NCBI GenBank assembly: GCA_963693285.1
Contig: OY848917.1
Span: forward strand, 9,548,192-9,612,191
Length of the DNA: 64,000 bases
Source: Xestospongia muta
Lineage: Eukaryota; Porifera; Demospongiae; Haplosclerida; Petrosiidae
Direction of reading: 5' to 3'
The translations under genes were made by a program, and so were the position numbers. Shown one piece after another: positions 10,230 to 22,739 of the stretch. Under the pieces are notes generated by a model that ran no database searches, was not told where the DNA came from, and saw only the letters and a list, made by a program, of their open reading frames with translations. The first letter of the stretch is position 1. Each line of letters starts with the position of its first letter.

Positions 10230-12880
10230 ACAGGAACATAAGATGAAAATAGTATTGACAAGTTATGATGCAATAACCTTGTTAGGACATTGCTATCTTA
10301 CACCTAAAAGGTCACTGTTTTCCTGTAAGTATGCAACATGTAATGTGAGAAGACAAAGCAACTTTCCCTCTAATATTGGGCTTCTCTCTTTACAATGGAA
10401 TGTTGAGTTATGTTTCACAGCTGACATTATTTATTTATAAGACTACGTATTGTGACCTGTTTGTCTTTTTTTTTTCAAGTTAATATTGCTAGATTAAAGT
10501 TAGTTATCTAGACATTATTGAATATGTGACTTAACTATGGGTACCTGAATTAATAAGATGATCTAAATATCACATGGTCATACTTGCACCAACAAATGAT
10601 AAATCATGATGCGAGGAACTGTACCTATGTACCAGAGAATGATTGCATGTATATATCACAGTCTATGTATTATGATGAAACGAATGGTGATAAAGGTCAT
10701 TTTAATATTTTTTTGTTATCTGTAATCATTAAAAAATGGTTAGCAATACAAATAACCACATAATTAAAATAATAAAATAAAATAATAGTAATTGGTATAT
10801 AATATCTGAATCTGACAAATTATAGGGTGGTCATCCATGTATTGTCTTCTTAGGGAAAAATTGGTATTGATAAGTGGCATTCAATGGACTAGGATAACCT
10901 CCATATGATAAATTCTATGGCATTGTCATAAATGACTAAAGGACTGAAAGGTAATGGCAGCAGTTTTGAGGGTAGTAATGATAATGATTAATGTTTCATT
11001 GATTATAACAAAGACTAGAATAAATGTCTGTTTGTGATGAATACACTGAAGGAGAGTGATCTGGAATAATACCTAATGTAAAAGGCAGACATTACTTTTC
11101 ATTAATAACACATCATTAATTTTAATATAAGATTTACTCTTTAAGTGAGCTTGAGTTAGATATTTACTCTATAGCAACATATGACAAGTTAAGAAATGCT
11201 AGAAAGAACCAATTCCACTTACTACACTCAAGTTAACTTATGTTACTAAAATGATGTATAGGTGGGAGTGTCCATATCTATACTGTCATCATACAGTAAC
11301 ATTGGATTAGAACTGTATTATTAATTATTAACTCTATAAGCTACTACATTATTTATAGCTATACAAATATTCAGCATTATGGATTCTGTATCAACAAATA
11401 TTACAGTAAGTTATAAATGAGCAATGAAAGCCTAAAATATCTTTGAATTATGCAAGTTTAAGCACATAAATATATATCTCATTGTCACTAGTCCTTATAC
11501 GTTTCTCTCAAGTTTATTTCAGTTAATTGTAATATTCATAAATTAGAAATGAAATATAAAGGCAAATTATTCTGCAATAAATCATTAACCAAATTTGTTG
11601 CTATATTTAGTTCAGTTGCAGTTGACATAGTTAAAAGCTATACAGTGCTATTATTAATGGAAGTTGTTGTGACATACAACTATAGTAATAGCACAATGTT
11701 TGTAACCCACAAGTATTATGTACATCAAACTCAATTTAAGCTGAAGTTTCATGTACACTATTTCTTAACAAAGTATTGAGACTCATATATCAGCACATCA
11801 CATCTGGTAGAAGAGGTCACCAGTATATTCCCTGGCTTATACTACATTTCCTATATTTGTTAATATCAACTCCAAATAATGTCATTGACCATAACATTTT
11901 CATTAACAGCCCAATCAAACATCTCAATTTGTTACATACGATAGGAAAATGTACCCAATAGTACTAAGATATGTAACATTGAAAGCATATCTAATTTGTT
12001 ATATACAAATATAACCTAAAGTAGACTAAGTATATTAATGTATGTTCTAAAGAATGACTATATTTTGACCTGTATTATTATTAATAATGTAGTCTATTAG
12101 CATACAAAAATGTCCATATTGTATTATACATATATGTACATATACTTTAGTATATGACATGTGTTGTATATTATATGTACTTTGTAACCTTTAACCACTA
12201 AACATGTAAAGAGATACTTGTGAAGTACTTTGTATAAGAGAGTACATTTCCTTTTGTGATAAATATTTACTACATTGTTTATATACTGTTTGTACAAAAG
12301 CTCTTTGTGAGATATCATAGAAGTAAACTACTAGCTATACCTTCTCAGTGAAAGGTTGTACACTGTACATTGTATGATTTATATATTAAGGTAGTCTAAA
12401 TTGTTTCAATAATATTATCAAGTTTTTGTCATATCTCAAATGAAAAAAAGGATTGCATTTACTTACAAGAAAATGAATAAAGTATTAATTAGTAGTAGTT
12501 AGTTACATACATGTACACTTGACATATTATAATTAATTACTCTTAAATACAAATAAACTCTGTACATCTAATGCTAACATTTCTATATTAATATTATTGG
12601 TTACTTGTCTGGTGAGGAGAGTGACTTAGTCAGCTAACATATCTTAAATGTTTGTATAATTGATACTTAATGTTATATGTTCATAATCTGTAACATAACT
12701 CTATCTATCTATCTATCTATCAACTATCTTTCTATCTGTTCACTCACTCGCAATTGAAGTTCTAGATGATAACACTAGTACTGAGCTATATAATTGAATA
12801 CAAAGTATAGTATAATCAATAGTAAGTTGTCTGTGTTTTTATAATTTGGCAAAGTAACATTAACTTGTTTAGTCTGTCTT
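10230..12880. repeat. Non-coding upstream flank, duplicated
   Basis: No gene recognised. Long stretches correspond to 30230-31870 and 33110-34780 (upstream flanks of copies C and D) and, from about 12050, to 35410-36300. A short TCTA/TATC run is at about 12702-12721. Confidence 0.6.
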
Positions 12881-12918
12881 TCTGAGCACCAGGCAAGCTC
12901 TGGCACCACCCACGTAAT

Positions 12919-12930
12919 CACGTGACGTCC
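12919..12930. promoter_or_regulatory. E-box overlapping a decayed CRE, upstream of the first Roco copy
   Basis: CACGTG at 12919-12924 overlaps TGACGTCC at 12923-12930, about 435 bases before the MGNK start. The intact gene copy has a perfect TGACGTCA at the equivalent site (36424-36431). The neighbourhood is more GC-rich than the rest of the window, as expected near a transcription start. Confidence 0.4.
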
Positions 12931-13363
12931 CAAATTGTTTCGCGGATAACCTTTCTTGGTGAGGAGGAGTATCAGACTTATCTAAAGACGATGCGAAGCA
13001 TAACGAGAAGATCGCAATATTTGTATGTAAAACTACGTTACCATAATTACTAATAGATAAGTGTTGTATAGTAGATTAATGGCCTAGTTTATTGGTTATT
13101 TAACAGTCAAGGAGGTTACCAGTCAACTGTATATTAGATGTGAGTAGGTCAATCCATAAGTTGCATTGACTAAACCCTTGACTGTTTGTTATATAGTGCT
13201 ATGTTAGCTATATATATATTACCTTAAAATGATACAATATAACACCAGTGACTCTCTTTCTCTCTGGAAGATTTGCAAAGGACAAGATAGAGCAATTTCA
13301 AAATATCGGTGGAAGTAAATTGCACCATTTGGTTTGAAGAAAGGAGTACAAACAGCACATACA

Positions 13364-16300
13364 ATGGGTAATAAAGAGAACAAACCATTGAAAGAAGAGA
13401 AAAAGACTTCTTTAGTAAGTATAAACCAACCAACATCCAACACAGTAGAGGCTAATCTAGTCCTACAATGAGTCTTGTAGTCTTTATGTCATAATTAAAA
13501 ATTCTACAATTCACAATATTTACATCATAAAAGTTCTATCAAAAAGAAAAATATATGATGAGATACTTATACATGTACAATTTATTAGTATCAGTAAACT
13601 TCAATTAACTCAACAAACTGGAACTATGAAGTTCTAACTTTTATATTCTTTTTCTTTGTATTATATGTGAGATATAGTTAACCTCGCTGTGTGTGGGCGC
13701 AAAGCAAGGGTACTGTAGTCTGTCAGTGTGTGTGTGTGTGTGTGTGTGTGCACTGCCTGTTTTTTGAACTGCTATAACTTGGCAAGCGAAGCGTTAGCAG
13801 CTACCAACGTTTAGCAACGAATAGAAAAACGCGTGGACTTTACAACAGTAGTATCAAAAACTTTGTCAAACAAAACGAAAGCTTAAAACTCGCAAAAGAA
13901 TTTTCAGGCTGCAAAGGTCAAGTACCGTTTCTCGAAAAGTAGAAAACTTAATGTGGAGATTTTTTAGTATGCTGTAGAGAATCTTAGAGAAATATGGATC
14001 AGCAAGACAGAATGCACTGTTTAAAGATATTGCCATCATATGTATTGTAATATCTTGACCAATATTGATCATAGACTAAGTTCCTATACTAACCATTCAT
14101 ATTATATACTCATATAAACTGATAAGAAAGCTCTGTTGTTCATATTTTCTGTCACAGGTAACACAAGATGTGAGCCTACAAACAAGTAAATTAGACACTG
14201 TATCATCACAACAAAATTTGAGTGACCCTCCAAAAAAATTGATTAAAAAGGATTTTGATCCTATGGAATTGGTTAGTATGTGATATCTAGTCTTTTTTAG
14301 AATATCCTTAACATTGTCTATTAAGTGTAGTATTAGTTACTTGTCATGTTAGCAATAGATGTACATGTCATCTTATTGACAGTCAGTATAATATCTCCTC
14401 CTCTTTACATATACCAGAGAGACTTATCTTGTGTTGTAACTTGTTTTAAAATGTTGTATTTAATATTAAATTATATTAATTATCAATAGACTGTTTGTTA
14501 CTGAACAATATATTTAGAGATGAGGTTAAGTTAACTTTTTTAAAATATCAAGTAATCAAACCTTTTAGTATTTTTTAATAATAGCTCTGTAATATTTCAA
14601 AAAAGGTCAGCTCTATACTATCAATGTTAATGAATATGATAATATTTAATCATATTCAAAGTTGTTGTATCAGTACATGTCATTTTAATGAGCTCTTATT
14701 AACATTCTTTCACATCATTTCCTACTATGATATAGTTATGATCAAATAAGACTGCTGATTTCTTTATTAATTTAGCTTAGTCTAAGACTTTAATAAATCA
14801 TTAAATATATGTTATTAAGTTTTATTACTCTTTATCAATTAAATACATCAAATGATATAATGACTGAACATATCCAACTCTTGTATTTATAATTTACTTG
14901 TTTCTATAGAACTTTAATATTAAATTTGAATTGAAGGTAGTATTTAATATGATAAATAAGTGACTTCAGTCTTATCTACACTGACATTTAGTAATTATTA
15001 GTGTACTCAGTATAGACTTACTTTCATAATTGATTTTGTATTTAATGACATATTTACTTTTGATGTAGTGTGTATTTTTAATAATATTAAATTCTGTAAT
15101 AAGTTTTTACTAGCATCTCCTTCTCAGGATTCATCTCTGTGGTTTGCAGCTAATAATGGTAATCTTGATAAAATTAAAAAAGGAATACAAGGTGGTACAA
15201 ATGTCAATGCCAGAGATAAGGTTAGTCAATATAATTATAGTAATATTAGTGTAGTATACAAATAATGTATAAAACAATATTATAGACATTACTCAGTATA
15301 TCAAGAATCATGAAGATTTTTTAATGACTTGGAAAGAACAATAAATATTTAGGGTCATACCCAGGTTAGGTTGATAATGTTCTCATTAGTCTACGATATT
15401 GAAATTCAATAGAACCATTATTAAACTGAAACTGAATTGAATAAACTATAACCTTCATTATCTGAATGTTCAACATAGACACAATTATAATATGACCACA
15501 TCCATTATATATCCACATACATTTTTAAAACTATTAGGTGATACTTAGATAATATGTTATTTTAGTATGAAGCATGATCATTGTAGCAAGTATAACAATG
15601 ACAGTAGGTGCTCTATTGATATTCCATGATCCTAAATAGAATTACTTAATGAGGAAGTAGCTCTTTTAAAAGTTACTTTTATGGATTATTAACATATCAA
15701 TTTAATTTAAAGTATCTTGTCTAAAAGTTTCATTATTTGGTACAAGGTTTTTTAAGTCCCAATGATCATAGTTTTTATTATTACTATGTAAACAATGTAA
15801 TTTACCTTATCATAGTGTGATGACATATTCTGGTATTTACATCCAATATTTTAACCTATTTGCATTAAATAGTGATCCTCAACATTTTCCTGTGTGCATA
15901 ATAAAGCTTTCCATCTTTGTAGAGTCAATTGTTTAATGCCAGTATTTGTAATCACTCTGTTACTTCTAAAAGGAATTATCTATTACAACAGATATTTGTA
16001 TACAACTACCACTTATTACCTGACATTTATAATAACATTACACTATAATACATTGTGCATGTTATCTGTGTAACCATAACAACAGATATGTGTGTGAGGT
16101 ATTGTGTTTATACAATGCAGCATATAATGTATAGTTTGTATAGCTGTGTTATTACTATTGTGTAGTTGACTATTACTATAGTTAGTACTGATATAAAAAT
16201 GTACCCAGTAGTCTATGTATATGTATGTAATTATTTATATATTGTATTGTGTTTTTATATTAGAATGGTGACAGTATGATCATTACTGCTTGTAGATCAT

Positions 16301-18154
16301 CTAAAGATAATTCACATGTTGTTGACTTTTTAATTAATATTGGAGCAGATCCTAATCTTCAAAATAATGTGAGTATTAATTATCATAATTTAAAAATATT
16401 AATTATTATTCAATTTGTGTAATGACATTTATTATACCATTTTACACATGCAGGTTTATATCAGTGAAACTTGAAACATACATAATTATATAGGATTTGA
16501 TGATATACTTGTTATAGTATTATGTGACAATGAGTTGAGCTATAATCTGTTCATTACTGATAGTTTAGTAAAATAATGTTATAATCGTAGCCACACCTCT
16601 AATTATATGGTTGCATATATGTGTCCATTTTGTACAGTATGTATACCAAATTTGGTATTCAGGAAGAGTAGTCATTATAGTACGTGGATACCAAATAAGA
16701 TAAACATTCTATACAAAATGGCTGTGTAGGAACTGCCTAGATGCAAAGGTTTATTCAAAAATTTTTTAGCACATTGTGTGTTTTTCCAAATAATGTCACA
16801 TATTGTTCAAAGAAAATGTCAACACGTGCTTTTTAAGAATTGTAAAAAATGATATTGATTATTATTTTATATAAATGTAGTAAGTGCTATTGAACCATAT
16901 AACAGTAACATGTCAGTTTTAGCACAAAGCAAGGCCATCTATATAGTGTGAATAGCAATGTTTGTAGTTATTTGTCCTACCAACATGTACATTCAAATTT
17001 AATTAAGGTTAGATAATTAGTATTAGTAAGGCAGTCCTATCCATATTATAACCATATCATGTCTTGTACACACAAAGGTTCTTTTTAAGCAGAACTATTT
17101 TTAATATTTCACGTCAAACACAGATGCACACATGTCCACACACACACACACTCTCATATATAACCATTACTTTGTCTTAGTACATTACTGTAAGCAAATG
17201 AGAAATAAAAATAAAGTACATCATGTAAATGTCAATACATATACCAATTGTATTAACTTTAATCATGAACACTATAATGAACACGAGATACAACTGATTA
17301 TGATGGCTTAAAGCTCATCAATAGCTTTCTTGTCCTATAATGTTATATTTCTAGCATTCTATACTCTTCTACGGACACTACTGATATTATAAAATTGTTT
17401 ATTCATGAGGAACTGCAAGCAATATGATAGGAACAGCTCTTTATCTTTTAATTTCAATACTATAATAATGTTGCTTTGACACCTAAGTTAGTGCCTATTT
17501 GATACTTAAACTCCCCCCCCCCTTAAACATTTAAAGCACTGATTATCCTTGTGGTTGTGCCTCAAAACAGATGAGCTTCACATACTTTGTATTTACTTCT
17601 CAACCTCTCTCCTTATTTCTATGTTCACTCTCACTGGTACTTTGATTAATATTTTTATGTGTACTACAAGTGTACCAGTGGAATTCACATTTGAAAGTAA
17701 CTTACACAAGATAAAATTGACAAGTTTACAAAACCCCTGTCATAATATTGAATTATGTAATGTTATTTATATCATAGCATACTGTATGTGCAATATAGTA
17801 TGATTAGAATTGGGTTACAACCTGTTTGTTGCTTGTCACTTTAGAAGTTCAAAGTGATTAATATCATATCTGATTATTTACTGATATCAGAGGTGTTTCT
17901 GGATACTGTGTTGTGAAATCAACTTCTCAAGACTGAGCAAGCATTTTCAACTATCTTGTCATATTACAATAGTAGATATAGTAGAATAAGACTGTATGTA
18001 GCAACATTATATAAATAGTTACTGACAATGTTAACATAGTTAATGGAATATGTTTGTCATATGATGATCTATCTGTTTTTGTCAGGATAGAAACAGTGCA
18101 CTACACGAGGCTGCATCTAGAGGACGTGTTAATTGTATGAAGGTGTTACTTGAG
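13364..18154 (+). pseudogene. Truncated 5' half of an ankyrin-Roc-COR-Death gene (copy 1)
   Basis: Five exon matches to the intact gene at 37038-51889: 13364-13414 (MGNKENKPLK...), 14158-14271, 15128-15220, 16264-16368 and 18086-18154. The frames stay open and donors and acceptors are good. The ankyrin exons are readable: SSLWFAANNGNLDKIKKGI, DSMIITACRSS, NSALHEAASRGRVNCMKVLL. Two exons of the intact gene (its exons 2 and 6) have no counterpart. The last exon breaks in the middle of an ankyrin repeat and joins intron sequence that lies about 270 bases further on in copy 2. Everything between there and the Death exon at 21.2 kb is missing. I call it a pseudogene, though a short ankyrin-only transcript cannot be excluded. 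Position 6 is Asn rather than Ser, a weaker myristoylation context than copy 2. Confidence 0.7.
13680..14080. mobile_element. Dispersed-repeat insertion with GT microsatellite in intron 1
   Basis: A GT run (about 13726-13750) is followed by sequence of higher GC content. Copy 2 has only a 65-base first intron, so this is an insertion specific to copy 1. A GATCAGCAAGACAGAA word near 13993 recurs, in reverse orientation with small changes, near 18805-18825 in another insertion. I see no coding frame and cannot name the element. Confidence 0.4.
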
Positions 18155-18334
18155 GTTACATGGACCAGACATAGTTAATACATATTATACCGCTAACTGT
18201 TTGAGTATAAATAGATTGTACCATGATGCTTGTACTATAACAGTATATTTAGGATAGGGTACTCTAATGTTATGGAATTATATTTAGTAACAAATAAAGC
18301 ACCATTGAGAAAAGCATAAACGAGGCTAGTGTCA

Positions 18335-18830
18335 TGATGTCCTTTCATTAGTATTTGGTAGTACACACATACACGTAGCACATAACAAGTTGTTGTTTGA
18401 TGACTCAACATTTCTCTTCAATCAAAGGGAAAACAAGAAAGACTATATAATACAAATGAATAAGTCTTGCCACGTCTGTGAAGCGGTAACTGAGTAAGTG
18501 ATAGTATCATTCAATTGCCAAGCAAGATTAAGTGCTAGATTCGAGATGAAAGTTTCTCTGAGCCTTTACACGACGCTTTAAAACATATTAATATTTCATA
18601 ACAAAATTTATTGTATCTTGAAGCTGAAACGTTCTTTGGAAACGTCCCGTAGTAAATATATAAATCGATATATTAGCTATTAGTAGCAGTTTTTTCAGTG
18701 CTTTGAGACGTTTCCTGAATACGTTATACTTCGCTCCAACTCCATGTGCAATCTTGAAAACACTTTTCAGAGCTTTTCTAACGATTGCTTCGTTCGACCA
18801 ATGGCCTTCTGTCTTGCTGATGTTATTAGA
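18335..18830. mobile_element. Unrecognised insertion specific to copy 1
   Basis: About 500 bases with more GC than the surroundings and no match in the copy 2 region. They sit between sequence matching 43.7 kb and sequence matching 48.6 kb of the intact locus, so they mark the point of the large internal deletion. No convincing frame. Confidence 0.4.
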
Positions 18831-19197
18831 AGTATAGTGCTGCTTATATTTTACATGGCATTATCAACAGTATAAGATATCACTGTTGTAAAGGCTAGTG
18901 AACTTTCAACTTATTTACACAACTGTTACAATGTAATTTCATTTATAAAGACATGTTGTATATCAGTAACTGATCATATATACTTTGTCATAATAAGATT
19001 CATTTGTTTTCACCTTTAGTATTGATTATATTTTGGTGTATCCTGACTTGCACAATCAGTATAAGCATAAGACTCATTACTTTGTCCAGAGTATGTCTTT
19101 TATAATTTATTAGATAAGTTATCATTGTTAACACTGTAGACTAGGAAAGGCCATTCCTTCTCTTCTGCCAATAATTCTAATCAGTTTCTGTTGTCAG

Positions 19198-19914
19198 ATT
19201 GCTTCAGGTATGGAGTACCTGTCAAAGAAATATTTTGTACACAGTCACCTGGTACCTAGGAATATACTAGTGACTGAACAGGGTATTTGTAAGGTATTCT
19301 ATAGTTGTAAATACACATAGAGTAGATATATTGGTTTATGTACAGAATGCAGACTTTGCTATGTCCAGACATTTACTAGATGAAAACTATTATATCTCAC
19401 ATGCTAAGAAAATTCCTATAAAATGGACAGCTTCTGAAGTCACTACATTACTAATATTATGTATCAGTTATATTATAAACTGTATAACTAAAGGGCTACA
19501 TTTCAAACCATACTCTACTTCCAGTGATGTGTGGAGTTTTGGAGTTGCATACTTTATTAAATATGGAGTCTAGAATACAAACCATTTGAGAGTCATAGCA
19601 ATCAAGAGGTAAAATGTAATGTAAATAATGAGTATGTAATGATGTGAAATCGTTTAGTGTGTGAGGCTAATAGATTCTGCTTATCACCTTCCTCTTCCTC
19701 CTCCTGGATGTCCTAGATCTATCTATACAATGATGATACAATGCTAGTAAGAGTGTCTGTATTGTACAATTACTATTGATAATGTATATACATCAATAAG
19801 AGGCATCCAAAGAGTTCTAGTCATCCTACTTTTGTCAAATTGGTATCAGATCTATCTCAAGCTGATGTTCAACTCCTCAGCAGTCTGTTGTGTCTAATGA
19901 AACAAGACCTGTAG
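19198..19914 (+). pseudogene. Receptor tyrosine kinase C-lobe, dead remnant
   Basis: Exon pieces spell a tyrosine kinase catalytic region. IASGMEYLSKKYFVHSHLVP then RNILVTEQG (19198-19293) is the catalytic loop. NADFAMSRHLLDENYYISHA then KIPIKWTASE (19346-~19434) is the activation loop. Then come YSTSSDVWSFG (~19493-19560), KPFESHSNQE (~19572-19610), VRLIDSAYHLP...GCPRSIY (~19660-19740) and SFVKLVSDLSQADVQLL-like sequence (~19803-19880). The loop has HSHLVPRN where active kinases have HRDLAARN, so the catalytic Asp is gone, and DFG has become DFA. A frameshift follows WSFG, and a TAG replaces the conserved Trp after MMIQC. This is a decayed copy, with a C-terminal tail remnant behind it. Confidence 0.8.
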
Positions 19915-20179
19915 TTCACAGAGTTCAGAGAGTCCAGTACTGGAAGGTCCACTGGATACTGGACATATAACTTCTATATCTATATAGATTTATAGAGAAT
20001 GTATCACTGTCGACAATTTGACAATAAATCAATTAATCATTAAGATACATGTTCATAATGTTGTCATAATTGTCAGTTGTAGTTTCACACAATTAGTACA
20101 TTATTTTATTATTATAATATGTTTATAAACTTTTTCACACTTAAAGACAAGACATTCATTTAAAATAGCTTAGAAATTC

Positions 20180-21048
20180 AAGGAGAAAGATATGATGGAA
20201 CACTTTAACAGTTATTGGCCACTGATCTTTCTTTCACTGTTGCATACAATCAAGTCAAATAAGTCCAGAAAAAATGTGAATAGAATTATAACATTTAATA
20301 TATGTAAGGACTATGCTAAAGCTTGTTGGATGTACAGATCGAGAGGATTAAAGACTTTGACCTGATTATATATAGAGTAAAGAGAGTAGGCATCAGTAAA
20401 AAGGGGTAAAGTTTAAGTAATCAAATTAGAATCTTCACATAATATCGGTTTAACTGGTCATCAATAAATTTTACCAGTATTATGGTGGGAGGTTACCTCA
20501 AAACACCAAATAAAAATCACCAGTTATTTCCTAATGTTCAAAAATGGAGATATCACAGATCTGTTTAGTATGATCTTGTTATAGACACCAAACAGTGAAG
20601 CAAATTTACCTGCTTCTTTAACAATAAAAGGAGCGTATGCAACAGATGAGGCAAATGACTTTCCTCTAGTCACAATCATAAGATACATCTTCCGCACTTT
20701 CTGTGTCAATTGATATGATTCAACTCCTTCAATATATACCAGTTAGGACATTTCCCAGTAAATACCAATGGTTGTAACATTACCAATTATCATTATAGTA
20801 GTAATGACTTCACTCATTATTATAATACTGGTTTCTATATGTCTACTGTTTACTAGATATAAGACAATACTATCACTGTATGACGATGTCATCATCATAA
20901 CATATAATCCTTTTACTTCACATCCTTCATATGTTCCTAATATTAATAATAATGATGACTCGACTTGTATATATGAGTGTTATACCACCAACTGTTAATA
21001 ATGATGAGAACCTTGCTTATGGAAAATTAGATTGTGATTACATTTAAG
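20180..21048 (+). pseudogene. Decayed receptor: ectodomain remnant, membrane helix, short tyrosine-containing tail
   Basis: The first 500 bases parallel the ectodomain at 2.3-3.5 kb but with many stops and an internal deletion joining module 1 to the end of module 2. From 20768 an open frame encodes a strong membrane helix (VVTLPIIIIVVMTSLIIIIL) and a cytoplasmic part with SLYDDVIIITYNP and SHPSYVPN. A frame change near 20970 then leads to NNDENLAYGKLDCDYI and stop at about 21046. AATAAA follows at about 21103-21108. No kinase domain follows, so this would be a receptor with only a short tail bearing tyrosines. Decay of the ectodomain makes present function unlikely. Confidence 0.5.
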
Positions 21049-21129
21049 GTAGCACAGGATTTTAACCATTTCTACATACACATTATATATTGTATATTTT
21101 ATGCAATAAAATATTATACCAGTACCAGT

Positions 21130-21530
21130 ACAGTGCTTAATCTTTCTGATACATTAGACATTAATGCTATACTTGCTTGGTTATGATAATGTACGTGTAT
21201 GTTATTTTCATTTTTTTGTATAGATGAGAAACTGTAAAAGCTATATCTTCAAAAATTACTATACTTTGTTAAGTATCATTGGAGGATTATTGGAGAGACT
21301 CTTCAAGTTAGACATGAAGACGTCATGTCATTGAAGTATAATTCTACATACGATAATATCATACGTCTCTCACAAGCATTGCAGTTTTGAATGGATCAAA
21401 TGAAAACTCCAGTGTCATGGTGTATAATCATTAAAGCAATTGAAAAACCTCCCATTGATAATGCCACATTAGCACAAGAGGTATGTTTGTTTCTTTCATA
21501 ACTCAACACACAATCTGAATATAAACTTTA
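21130..21530 (+). pseudogene. Death-domain exon of Roco copy 1, with stops
   Basis: Matches exons 14-15 of the intact gene (51477-51889). It includes LSLSDTLDINAILAW and a Death domain reading WRIIGETLQVRHEDVMSLKY. Stops follow DEKL and LQF, replacing residues that are Gln/Pro and Trp in the intact gene, and the C-terminal end stops early. It lies in the same order relative to flanks as in copy 2, showing that copy 1 once was complete. Confidence 0.8.
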
Positions 21531-21769
21531 ACATTGTTCTTCCTGGGTTTAGACATTGCATACATTAATACTAATATTGTGACCTACCTTTTGTTAATGT
21601 CGTTTAATTATTGTGCCATTGGAGCTTATTTTGAAATAAACAAAAGCATTTATTAATATTATGATTCTAAAAAGTCTTAAAGAGTACATTATAAATATAA
21701 CTATGTTAAAAACCTCAGTACGTTCCCCATTACATTAATAAAATATCCTTACACTTTAGAACTTACCAG

Positions 21770-21870
21770 GAGAACTACTCTCTTATGTACTAGACAATCC
21801 ACCAACAGAAGGAATAATCTTCAATGTGATGGAACTTGGAGCTGTACACTTGACATGACCAATATACATG
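21770..21870 (+). other. Possible orphan exon
   Basis: After a TTTAG acceptor an open stretch reads NLPGELLSYVLDNPPTEGI followed by VMELGAVHLT and stop. It is absent from the equivalent place in copy 2 (about 52165). I do not recognise it. Confidence 0.2.
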
Positions 21871-22134
21871 TAGATAACATGTTAGTATGTACTCCTCTTA
21901 AGTTTAAATTTATTAGTATTAAAATGGCATCTCTAGTAGAACCTGTCTATAGTAAGCTGTCAAAATCATTATATAGTTATTGATCTCAAAGAATTTGAAA
22001 CCTAACATTTGAAGGCCATTATTTTGATTTATCATGTTAATCCTTTTAAAGATGTACCCAACACTAAGGTTAAAGTGTTATTGTGTGCTAAAAGATAATT
22101 GTACATAATTAGATAGTAATGTCTCCATTTTGAG

Positions 22135-22317
22135 TTGAAAATGATGTCTAAAGTCTATCCTTTGCTGCTATTTGAAGTTATACTCATTATTGTTCTTCAT
22201 ACTTCTGCTTTATCCTTAATGGAAGATAACAAGGACATTACTGGCAATACAGATAATTGTGTAACTCACTTTTATGAAGTGGCAACATTATTCAAGTCAC
22301 CTCCTCTCAATAAATAG
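22135..22317 (+). CDS. Signal-peptide exon of an unrecognised secreted or membrane protein
   Basis: The frame begins MKMMSKVYPLLLFEVILIIV, a basic start and hydrophobic core ending near HTSALS, typical of a signal peptide. A polar part (MEDNKDITGNTDN) and a stop follow. A second copy lies at about 52921-53085 without its ATG. Downstream 22550-22650 also matches 53360-53460 in an open frame (CTETIANAPVFITTIFYNV), possibly a second exon. It may be the leader exon of a lost receptor. If translated alone it would be a tiny secreted peptide. Confidence 0.35.
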   Translation: MKMMSKVYPLLLFEVILIIVLHTSALSLMEDNKDITGNTDNCVTHFYEVATLFKSPPLNK

Positions 22318-22739
22318 AGTGTATATAATGGATTCTTTCCTTCAAAAAGTGCAAAATCCATTACATAGGGTAACAATTATGGTTTATATATCTCATGTAG
22401 GAAGACCTACTTTAAGTGAATATACATAATACCAGTGACTACAGAATGTTAAAAATAATAAACATTTGCATGTAGATAAACCAGCTAGTGAGAAACGTTG
22501 AACATACAAAACATGATCAGTCAGTCACATGTATTGTTATTGTTGCATTTCGCAGATAAGGTTTATTAGTTGCACAGAAACTATTGCTAATGCTCCAGTC
22601 TTTATAACTACAATATTTTACAATGTGATATTTTTCAAAATGACTATAGCATGTATTATAGTATTAGTAAAATGTATATCATTGAAATCATTAATAAAGG
22701 CTTTGGTAGCAATTTTAAAGCACTGATCAAAACTTGTAT

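Noticed and set aside
11549..11961. Two adjacent plus-strand frames upstream of copy A
   Set aside because: The duplicated flanks at 31.4 kb and 34.3 kb carry the same DNA with disrupted frames, so they are not conserved as protein.
16590..16750. Inverted repeat around CCATTTTGTACAG / TATACAAAATGG
   Set aside because: The arms are short and imperfect and no target duplication or second copy is visible. It could be a MITE but evidence is thin.
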